Shown here: one piece after another, positions 1 to 5,301 of the stretch
Layout of the letters: each line of letters begins with the position of its first letter
How positions within the stretch are numbered: position 1 is the first letter of the stretch
Notes under the pieces: model-generated
Databases searched by the model: none
What the model was told of the DNA's origin: nothing
The model's input: only the letters and a program-made list of their open reading frames with translations
From: Candidatus Geohydrothermomicrobium daggyaiense
GTDB taxonomy: Bacteria; Actinomycetota; Geothermincolia; Fen-727; JACVIW01
Length of the DNA stretch: 7,011 nucleotides
Reading direction: 5' to 3'
Assembly: GCA_015711695.1 (NCBI GenBank)
Contig: JACVIW010000124.1
Location: 1 to 7,011 of the forward strand
Translations under genes and position numbers: made by a program

Positions 1-411
1 CAGCCTTCTGTGAGCCTTGAGAGGGCTGCTGCGGCGCTCGGGCTTGACCTCGCTCAAATCGCCCGAACTGAGGTTTATAAGATCGATGAAGATCCGGTCA
101 TGGTTGTCATAACCGGTGATAGGACGGTTGATCTTGAGAAACTTCGCAGAGTTACCGGTGGTAAAACAATAGAGAAATTAAGCCCCGAGGAGGTGGCGCG
201 TATCACTGGATTTCTTCCCAGGGCGTTGCCCCCGTTTCCGGTCAAGTCGCCAATCAAAACGCTTGTGGATTTTTTTGCTTTAAGGGAGGACGTCATATAC
301 GCGGGAAGCGGCGACCAGGGTTCGATATTGAAGATAAGGTCTTATGATGTTGTAAGAGCTGCCGGGGCGGATACCGTTGATATAACGACTACTTCACCGT
401 CGGAAGAATGA
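1..411 (+). CDS. YbaK/ProX-family aminoacyl-tRNA deacylase (5' end outside window)
   Basis: Probable trans-editing enzyme that hydrolyses mischarged aminoacyl-tRNA, such as Cys-tRNA(Pro), in the cytoplasm. The frame is open from base 1, and 136 residues are visible before the TGA at 409-411. Family hallmarks run in order: a leading S-x-E-x-AAAALG segment, QIARTEVYK, VMVVITGD with VDLEKLR, a GGKTI segment with the lysine that is usually conserved in this family, PEEVARITGF, then PPF and a late strand containing VIYAGSG. A GTG at base 10 could serve as start, but family members usually carry about 20 more residues (the first strand and helix) before the S-x-E segment, so the true start is most likely left of the window. 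It is a free-standing domain, not fused to a prolyl-tRNA synthetase as far as can be seen. The family is fairly sure; the exact tRNA and amino acid specificity cannot be read here. Confidence 0.85.
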   Translation, partial: QPSVSLERAAAALGLDLAQIARTEVYKIDEDPVMVVITGDRTVDLEKLRRVTGGKTIEKLSPEEVARITGFLPRALPPFPVKSPIKTLVDFFALREDVIYAGSGDQGSILKIRSYDVVRAAGADTVDITTTSPSEE

Positions 412-503
412 GATGATAGTGCCGGATGAGAGCAAAAGCACTCGGGATTCTAAGGGATAAAATTGTTAAAATCTATTCAGGTGAGAGTTGATTTCATGTT
501 TCA

Positions 504-590
504 GGGCGAGTGGTGGAATTGGCAGACACGCAGGGTTCAGGGTCCTGTGCCCGCAAGGGCTTGAGGGTTCGAATCCCTCCTCGCCCACCA
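504..590 (+). tRNA. tRNA-Leu (anticodon CAG), CCA encoded
   Basis: A complete class II tRNA of 87 bases. The acceptor stem GGGCGAG (504-510) pairs perfectly with CTCGCCC (580-586), followed by discriminator A and encoded CCA (588-590). The anticodon stem is 531-535 with 543-547, closing on one G-T wobble, and its seven-base loop carries CAG at 538-540, reading CUG codons. The long variable arm is a GCCC/GGGC stem with a GCAA tetraloop (549-560), as expected for leucine. The T arm is GAGGG, TTCGAAT, CCCTC (563-579). The D arm holds the GAATTGG segment and GACACG typical of bacterial tRNA-Leu. All arms fold, so the gene looks functional. It stands alone, on the same strand as its neighbours. 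Confidence 0.97.
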
Positions 591-651
591 GTGGTTAAAA
601 GATTGCAGGAGATACTCTTGAAACAAGATCGATTCCCTGGCCTGACAGATT

Positions 652-679
652 TTGTGTTATTCCTCCTGCCTGATAGAAT
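652..679 (+). promoter_or_regulatory. candidate extended -10 promoter for the membrane protein gene at 773
   Basis: TAGAAT at 674-679 (five of six matches to TATAAT) is preceded by TGA at 671-673, giving an extended -10 element. A weak -35 like TTGTGT lies at 652-657, 16 bases upstream. Transcription would start near 686 and leave a leader of roughly 87 bases before the TTG start at 773. It lies in the 182-base gap between the tRNA and the next gene, where such an element is expected. This is pattern matching only. Confidence 0.4.
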
Positions 680-772
680 TGCCGTTCGAGCATCTCACAG
701 AGGACTGTTTGCCGTCAGGGCGCGGGAAAATCGATTTGATTGTGGGCCCGCTAAGTGTGAGGTTGATATCTA

Positions 773-1903
773 TTGAGAACGATACGAACTGGACAACCGC
801 AATATCAATCGGGCAGGAGGCGCAGATCCCCTGTAACGAGCGCCGCAGCAAGAGGGGATCGAATAAGACGGGGTCGGGGGAAACCGGCTCCGATAATTAT
901 TATTCTGGCGATAATAGCGCTTGTGTTTTTTTGCTGGCTTTTTGGCCGCGGATGCGGTGGGGGCAAGGAAGAAAAGGCGCTCGAAGCTTTAAGAACCTAC
1001 GTATCGCATGTCAATAAACTTCTCGAGAAATCGAGCGCGCTTGCGGTGCAATTTGAGAATGTGAGGGGAGACGCGAAGAATCTTTCTCGCGAGAATATTA
1101 AAGAGAAGTTTGACAGAATGATCGCTGACGTTAGAGAGATCCGGTATAGAGCGGATAAAATGGCCGTTCCCGTAAAAGCACGCAGAGCTCACCCATTCCT
1201 TGAAGTGGGGTTAAGACTGGTTTATTCGGGAGTGAGCTATTTTAGCCAGGGGCTTCTAGATGTGATAGATAATAAGAGCCAGGAGAAGGGCACGGCGCGG
1301 TGCGTTGAAGGTCTTACGGACCTTATTTTGGGCGATGAGGCTCTTGCTGAGTTCAAACGCGATCTTCAGAACTCCCTGAAATCATCAGAGTCTGGTGAAC
1401 TCGGCATTATCAAAGTTGCCGATGTTGTTCCTTTTGTCCCGAATAAGGATGATGCTCTTCCGGGGAACGTAAGCCGGTATCTTTCGGCTTTCCGGGAGAC
1501 TTCTGCCGGGCAGGTAATCAGGGGTGTGGCGGTTACTGATTTGAGCCTTTCCCCTGCGGCTACCGGAAGAACGAAGACGGGTGTTTCCGTTCTTCCGTAT
1601 TCTAAGAATTTTGCTGTATCCGTCACGGTGCAAAATCAGGGCAATCAAGTGGAAAAAAACGTTACCGTTACGGTAACGCTTAACATTGAGACAGAAACAA
1701 CTCCGCAGCAACTCACGAAGAAGATAACAAAACTCGAGCCTAACGAAACAGCTACAATATTGTTTGAAGACTTAAAGCCGGATAGCAGCGGTATAAAAAC
1801 GAACATAATCAGAGTGAAAGCGGGACCTGTTAAAGACGAGAAAAACCTTGAGAATAATGTCAGAGAAACTCGCTTCGTGATGCGCCCCAGAGATAGGCTT
1901 TAA
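773..1903 (+). CDS. single-pass membrane protein with extracytoplasmic CARDB-like domain, function unknown
   Basis: I do not recognise a named family for the whole 376-residue protein. The N-terminus is very basic, with RRRR at 15-18 and a second Arg/Lys cluster at 28-37, and is followed by one hydrophobic segment (about 40-57, rich in Ile/Leu/Phe). This predicts an N-in signal anchor. A GRGCGGG linker follows, then a charged, probably helical region (about 65-210). The C-terminus (about 250-370) alternates in beta fashion, with AVSVTVQNQGNQ, a VTVTVTL strand, a KLEPNETATI turn and an ENNVRETR ending. That layout resembles CARDB or other immunoglobulin-like adhesion domains, where 'D/ENN' near the last strand is typical. 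The TTG start at 773 is chosen because a stop (764-766) lies just upstream in frame and GAGGT at 759-763 gives a ribosome binding site nine bases before it. The cysteine at 61 lies just after the membrane segment but has no clear lipobox. Roles in cell-surface structure or protein contacts are guesses. Confidence 0.8.
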   Translation: MRTIRTGQPQYQSGRRRRSPVTSAAARGDRIRRGRGKPAPIIIILAIIALVFFCWLFGRGCGGGKEEKALEALRTYVSHVNKLLEKSSALAVQFENVRGDAKNLSRENIKEKFDRMIADVREIRYRADKMAVPVKARRAHPFLEVGLRLVYSGVSYFSQGLLDVIDNKSQEKGTARCVEGLTDLILGDEALAEFKRDLQNSLKSSESGELGIIKVADVVPFVPNKDDALPGNVSRYLSAFRETSAGQVIRGVAVTDLSLSPAATGRTKTGVSVLPYSKNFAVSVTVQNQGNQVEKNVTVTVTLNIETETTPQQLTKKITKLEPNETATILFEDLKPDSSGIKTNIIRVKAGPVKDEKNLENNVRETRFVMRPRDRL

Positions 1904-2090
1904 CGTGCCGACTTTTTCAACCAACCTGAAGTGACAATCATAAGCAAGAATTTTATGAATCATTACAACAGAATAAGCACCGCTTTTAGCCACAGTCCAT
2001 CGTTACGGGTGTAAAAACGCAAAGCTTCATGTGAGAGTTTACGGCGGAGGAGGTGAATTTTTTAAGGGAGCATTCGCGATAAGCCCGTGT

Positions 2091-3281
2091 CTAATCCGTT
2101 TCCCGTTCAAGCTCAAAACTTGCGAGAACGTGCGCTTTGTTGAAGACGTCTTTAACGGGAATACCCGTTTTGGCCGCTATTTCTGCGCAATCCGAGAACT
2201 CTGGCGATATGTTTGTAATCCTTCCGCCTTCCCTCCCCACTTTTACCCGGACCTCTCCCCAGGGCGTTTTCACGACAATGCGTTCCCTTTCAATCACTCT
2301 CTTTGTGACGGATGTCGTTCTTAGCCCGAATGTACTTGTTTCAGTGAGCAGCAGTTCTTTTACTCTTTCTGCGTCATCGGGGGAGCAAAGCACGTTGACC
2401 GTCACCCCTGGACGGGTCTTTTTCATATGTATGGGTATAAGCCAGACGTCATGGGCACCGGCGTCGAAAAGTCTTTCCATGACGTATTCGTAAAACTCGG
2501 GGTTCATATCATCAATATTGGTCGATATTACGCAGGCCGGCGTTTCCAGGTCTTTGCCAGGGGAGAGTGGTTCACCCACGACAACTCGCAATAGATTTGG
2601 TCTGCCGATGTCTTTCGAACCTGCACCGTAACCAACCTTGCCAATCCGCATTAGCGGGTATTCTCCGAAAGCGGTCGCGATTGTTTTTATTACCGCCGCG
2701 CCGGTGGGAGTGACAAGCTCTGTTGGAATTCCACCTCCGTAGACAGGCGCGTCTGCAAGTATTTCAAGCACAGCGGGCGCCGGGACCGGTATGATTCCAT
2801 GCTCTGTTTTTATCATGCCGTGACCCAGAGGCAGTGGTGAGCAAAAGACATCCTCGATACCGAGGTGTTTTATGCCGTAAACGGCTCCGACGATGTCGAC
2901 AATTGAGTCGACCGCGCCTAATTCATGAAAGTGGACCTGGTCAAGGGGCTTCTTATGAATAGTTGCTTCAGCGCGAGCTATAAGAGTGAAAATGTCTATG
3001 CTTTTTGATTTGACGTCATCCGAAAGATCACTTTTCTCAATGATGCTCTTAATATTGTTGAAAGTTCTGACGAGAACTCCCGGTTGCACTACAACATTCA
3101 ACTTCGTCGCTCTGAGTCCGTAACTCAGAACCTCGCGTGTTTCCAGCCTGAAACTCTCAATTTCGAGAGACGAAAGCGCGCTTTGGAGCGCCTCGACTTC
3201 CAAACCAAGATCAACCAGGGCGCCAAGGATCATGTCCCCGCTTATCCCGCTAAAACAATCAAAGTACGCGATTGTGCCCAT
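2091..3281 (-). CDS. larC: LarC, nickel insertion enzyme for the nickel-pincer nucleotide cofactor
   Basis: LarC inserts nickel into pyridinium-3,5-bisthiocarboxylic acid mononucleotide in a CTP-dependent step, the last in NPN cofactor synthesis. The 396-residue protein has the family landmarks in order: YFDCFSGISGDM (6-17), the histidine-rich VHFHELGAVDS (116-126), PVPAPAVLEIL (165-175), ELVTPTGAAVI (188-198), GYGAGSKD (217-224), then the C-terminal domain with NIDDMNPEFYEYVMERL (255-271), AGAHDVW (274-280) and TPWGEVRVKV (339-348). In Lactiplantibacillus plantarum LarC is split into two frames joined by ribosomal frameshifting; here it is one uninterrupted frame of normal full length. The ATG start lies four bases after the larB stop, with GGGG (complement of 3294-3297) upstream at a rather long 12-base spacing, so translational coupling with larB is likely. 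It is the last gene of the operon, and no convincing rho-independent terminator follows it. Confidence 0.96.
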   Translation of the reverse strand: MGTIAYFDCFSGISGDMILGALVDLGLEVEALQSALSSLEIESFRLETREVLSYGLRATKLNVVVQPGVLVRTFNNIKSIIEKSDLSDDVKSKSIDIFTLIARAEATIHKKPLDQVHFHELGAVDSIVDIVGAVYGIKHLGIEDVFCSPLPLGHGMIKTEHGIIPVPAPAVLEILADAPVYGGGIPTELVTPTGAAVIKTIATAFGEYPLMRIGKVGYGAGSKDIGRPNLLRVVVGEPLSPGKDLETPACVISTNIDDMNPEFYEYVMERLFDAGAHDVWLIPIHMKKTRPGVTVNVLCSPDDAERVKELLLTETSTFGLRTTSVTKRVIERERIVVKTPWGEVRVKVGREGGRITNISPEFSDCAEIAAKTGIPVKDVFNKAHVLASFELERETD

Positions 3282-3285
3282 TTAA

Positions 3286-4059
3286 CTATATTTCCCCGGA
3301 TGCTTTCGCGATCTTTCGGTTTATTATTCCTGCAATATAACCCCCGGCGAATCCATTATCAATATTTACCACTGAGACTTTAGAGGCGCAGGAATTTATC
3401 ATTGAGAGAAGCGCTGCCAGTCCACCGAAACTTGCCCCGTAACCCACGCTTGTGGGGACTGCGATAACCGGGCAATCAACCAGCCCCCCTACGACACTGG
3501 GAAGTGCCCCCTCCATTCCCGCGACAGCTACGATGGCGTTGGACTCAATAAGCCTGTCAGCAAAGGCGAGAAGCCTGTGGATCCCAGCGACGCCGACATC
3601 GTAATAGCACTCCACCTTGGAGCCAATAATTTCCGCTGTAACCCTGGCTTCCTCGGCGACCGGAAGATCGGCAGTCCCCGCGCATACCACTGAAACAAGT
3701 CCGAAGGAACTTCTTTTTTTTCTTTCGAGAGTTACAGCGCGAGCGGTCTCATGATAGGTGAACCTTTCGTCAATGGAGCGAAGAGCATCAAAGATTAAAC
3801 GGTTGGCTCTGGTCAGCAATATGTTTCCTTTATTTACCTCGAGAAGTGATTTGGCGATTGTTACTACCTGGTCCACGTCCTTTCCTTCACAGAAAACGAC
3901 CTCAGGGAAACCCTGACGGAGTTCCCGGTGATGATCAACTTTTGCGAAGCCAAAATCCGTGAAAGGAAGCGAACACAGTATCTTGAGCGCTTCCCCGGGA
4001 TCAAGGGTTCCTGCTTTAACTTCCTCAAGAAGTTTTTTTATGGACTCATCCAGTGTCAT
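3286..4059 (-). CDS. larB: LarB, pyridinium-3,5-biscarboxylic acid mononucleotide synthase
   Basis: LarB carboxylates C5 of the nicotinate ring of nicotinic acid adenine dinucleotide and cleaves the phosphoanhydride, releasing AMP: the first step to the NPN cofactor. It is related to the AIR carboxylase/mutase PurE. The 257 residues, a usual length, start with a short helical N-terminal part. The PurE-like core follows, with CAGTADLPVAEEA (126-138), the YDVGVAGIHRLL loop (153-164), GMEGALPSVVGGL (181-193), VPTSVGYGASFGGL (201-214), NSCA (222-225) and VNIDNGFAGGY (231-241). Cys224 in NSCA probably corresponds to the cysteine reported to contact the pyridinium ring in the studied LarB; that alignment is by eye. 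The ATG has a strong ribosome binding site, GGGAGGA (complement of 4066-4072), six bases upstream. It is the middle gene of larE-larB-larC. A run of eight A's on the coding strand (complement of 3714-3721, Lys114-Lys115) is a possible slippery site. Confidence 0.96.
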   Translation of the reverse strand: MTLDESIKKLLEEVKAGTLDPGEALKILCSLPFTDFGFAKVDHHRELRQGFPEVVFCEGKDVDQVVTIAKSLLEVNKGNILLTRANRLIFDALRSIDERFTYHETARAVTLERKKRSSFGLVSVVCAGTADLPVAEEARVTAEIIGSKVECYYDVGVAGIHRLLAFADRLIESNAIVAVAGMEGALPSVVGGLVDCPVIAVPTSVGYGASFGGLAALLSMINSCASKVSVVNIDNGFAGGYIAGIINRKIAKASGEI

Positions 4060-4137
4060 ATCGAGTCCTCCCGTTCTATGTCGTGGCCTTAACTCCTATT
4101 GGCATCCGCGAAATTTTAAGCTTCACTCGAGTTCGAG

Positions 4138-4947
4138 CTAAAGAAACTCATTTAGTGATCCCTGACGGTACCCTGCTATATCAAGTGTAATGTACAGAAA
4201 ACCGAGGCTTCTCATTTCCTCGAGAACCCTTAAGCGAGTATCCTCCGCGACGAGTTTAGGTATTAGTCCAGGTTCAACCTCGATCCGCACAGTTTTCTCG
4301 TTTACTAGCCTGACCCTTACCAGGTTGAATCCCATTTCTTCGAGAATTTTTTCTCCCGCCCTTATTGCGTCGAGCCTTTCTGAGGTTATCGCCATCCCGT
4401 AAGGGATTCGCGTGGCGTAGCAGGTTGAAGGATCTTTCTCCTGCTGGGATTGTCCGAGGGCTTTCGTGATATTCCTGATGTCGTTTTTTGAAAGATTTCC
4501 TTCGAGAAGGGGACTCCTTACGCCCATTTCAGTTGCGGCCCTGATGCCAGGTCGATAGTCACCCGCGTCATCTTTGTTTGTTCCGTCTATCACTGCTGCG
4601 AGCCCCCGCGCTTGCGCTATTTTTAACAGATGTCGTAAGCGCTCACGCTTGCAAAGATAGCATCTGTCAGGCGGGTTTTCCAAAAAAGCTGGCAATTCGA
4701 GTTCGTTTACTTGAAAAAGGATGTGCTCAACGCCGAATTTTCTGGCGACCGAAGCAGCGGCTTCAGCAGCCTCAGGCTGAAGGGGTGAGTCTATCGTTAC
4801 CGCGATTAAGTTTTCTCCAAGCGCCTCCTTGCCTGCCGCCAACAAGAGTGTACTATCAACGCCACCTGATAACGACAGCAGGGCGCTTTTCATCGACGTA
4901 AGAATCCGCTTGAGGCTCACATATTTTTCCTGTATTTCCCTTTCCAT
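4138..4947 (-). CDS. larE: LarE, ATP-dependent sulfur transferase for the nickel-pincer cofactor (three-cysteine type)
   Basis: LarE adenylates the carboxylates of the LarB product and converts them to thiocarboxylates. It belongs to the PP-loop ATP pyrophosphatase family. With the ATG at 4947 the protein has 269 residues, the usual size. The SGGVDS PP-loop sits at 27-32, RCYLCKRE at 95-102, DGTNKDD at 121-127, and DPSTCYATRIPYG at 172-184. Cys176, in the latter, matches the sacrificial cysteine position of L. plantarum LarE. Together with Cys96 and Cys99 it makes the three-cysteine set known from LarE proteins that bind a [4Fe-4S] cluster, as in Thermotoga maritima, and transfer sulfur without destroying themselves. 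The frame is open to a GTG at 5046, but those 33 extra residues are basic, lack family similarity and have no ribosome binding site. AGGGA lies about ten bases before the ATG at 4947. A candidate promoter also overlaps the GTG. First gene of the lar operon, 78 bases before larB. Confidence 0.95.
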   Translation of the reverse strand: MEREIQEKYVSLKRILTSMKSALLSLSGGVDSTLLLAAGKEALGENLIAVTIDSPLQPEAAEAAASVARKFGVEHILFQVNELELPAFLENPPDRCYLCKRERLRHLLKIAQARGLAAVIDGTNKDDAGDYRPGIRAATEMGVRSPLLEGNLSKNDIRNITKALGQSQQEKDPSTCYATRIPYGMAITSERLDAIRAGEKILEEMGFNLVRVRLVNEKTVRIEVEPGLIPKLVAEDTRLRVLEEMRSLGFLYITLDIAGYRQGSLNEFL

Positions 4948-5017
4948 AAGATCCAGTTCCCTGCTTGCGTCAGAGTAGATAACTGAATGGGTAAATATTG
5001 CACGTTGTTTAATCGAT

Positions 5018-5046
5018 ATTCTACTCCGACGGCATGAGGCTTTCAC
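5018..5046 (-). promoter_or_regulatory. candidate promoter of the larE-larB-larC operon
   Basis: On the minus strand GTGAAA (complement of 5041-5046, four of six matches to TTGACA) is separated by exactly 17 bases from TAGAAT (complement of 5018-5023, five of six matches to TATAAT). Transcription would begin near 5011 and give a leader of about 60 bases before the ATG at 4947. If correct, it excludes the upstream GTG at 5046 as the larE start, since that codon would lie in the -35 element. Pattern match only. Confidence 0.4.
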
Positions 5047-5103
5047 CGGTAAGATAAATTTGAGTCAGGTTTTAGTTATTTGCTCCAGCTTATCGCATGA
5101 TTT

Positions 5104-5132
5104 GACTTAACAAGTAAGGCTTTACTCAAGTC
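5104..5132. repeat. imperfect inverted repeat, possible operator
   Basis: Outer arms GACTT (5104-5108) and AAGTC (5128-5132) flank a near-palindrome AGTAAGGCTTTACT (5113-5126), which pairs throughout apart from one G-T. The whole element is centred near 5119, upstream of both candidate promoters. There is no T run on either side, so a regulator-binding site is more likely than a terminator. A second small palindrome follows at 5140-5150. Which protein, if any, binds it is unknown. Confidence 0.4.
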
Positions 5133-5155
5133 TCCGTACACGAGGCTCGTTCCGC

Positions 5156-5184
5156 TTAAAAACACACCTACGCTGATGTATAAT
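5156..5184 (+). promoter_or_regulatory. candidate promoter of the DUF4446-pheA pair
   Basis: A perfect TATAAT at 5179-5184 lies 17 bases after TTAAAA (5156-5161, four of six matches to TTGACA). Transcription would start near 5191, leaving a leader of about 110 bases before the ATG at 5302, beginning directly with the stem-loop at 5190-5211. Pattern match only. Confidence 0.45.
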
Positions 5185-5189
5185 CTGAT

Positions 5190-5211
5190 AAGCCCTCCCC
5201 TGGAGGCTTTT
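5190..5211 (+). promoter_or_regulatory. stem-loop followed by T tract (5' leader hairpin, attenuator or terminator)
   Basis: AAGCC-C-TCC (5190-5198, with one bulged C) pairs with GGAGGCTT (5202-5209) around a three-base loop, and the 3' arm runs into TTTT (5208-5211). The stem is GC-rich and the T tract is short. No plus-strand gene precedes it, so as a terminator it would only stop transcripts starting inside this intergenic region. If transcription starts at the candidate promoter just upstream, it forms the very 5' end of the DUF4446-pheA mRNA. Confidence 0.35.
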
Positions 5212-5301
5212 AACATTTTGCGACGTTTTTTGAGTCTTTTACGGGGAATGAACAGCTCCTGAACAGGGGCGATTATTTAAATAGTGCAAGGCGGGTTAAA
5301 A

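Larger units (their letters stand above)
4948..5301. other. divergent intergenic region between larE and the DUF4446 gene
   Basis: About 350 bases without a credible gene on either strand. It contains a candidate leftward promoter (5018-5046), a candidate rightward promoter (5156-5184), an imperfect inverted repeat (5104-5132), a short perfect palindrome with arms ACGAG/CTCGT (5140-5150), a stem-loop followed by T's (5190-5211), and two copies of TGAACAG at 5249-5255 and 5260-5266, set 11 bases apart, about one helical turn. The leftward frame that reaches GTG 5046 covers part of it, but I take that to be non-coding leader. Confidence 0.7.

Noticed and set aside
428..443. GAGAGC-AAAA-GCACTC hairpin after the deacylase gene as a terminator
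   Set aside because: The stem has an A-A mismatch and is not followed by a T tract.
458..472. TAAAAT hexamers upstream of the tRNA as its -10 element
   Set aside because: Two copies exist (458-463 and 467-472), but neither has a credible -35 element at 16-18 bases, so no promoter is called.
481..489. GTGAGAGTT shared with 2031-2039
   Set aside because: A nine-base match with no extension beyond a base or two is within chance expectation for a 7 kb window.
510..776. Open frame of 88 codons starting within the tRNA
   Set aside because: It begins inside tRNA-Leu, translates the tRNA arms into protein and has no ribosome binding site or recognisable similarity.
652..1017. Open frame of 121 codons overlapping the start of the membrane protein gene
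   Set aside because: It is a shadow in another frame; the frame from 773 has a good ribosome binding site, a membrane helix and a folded C-terminal domain.
2031..2090. GGAGGAGGTGA motif resembling a strong ribosome binding site in the convergent gap
   Set aside because: No start codon at useful spacing leads to more than a few codons on the plus strand except an open frame that is the antisense of larC, so it is taken as chance or a decayed remnant.
1904..2090. Terminators expected between the two convergent genes
   Set aside because: I looked for GC-rich stems with T tracts on both strands and found only three- or four-pair stems, which are too weak to report.
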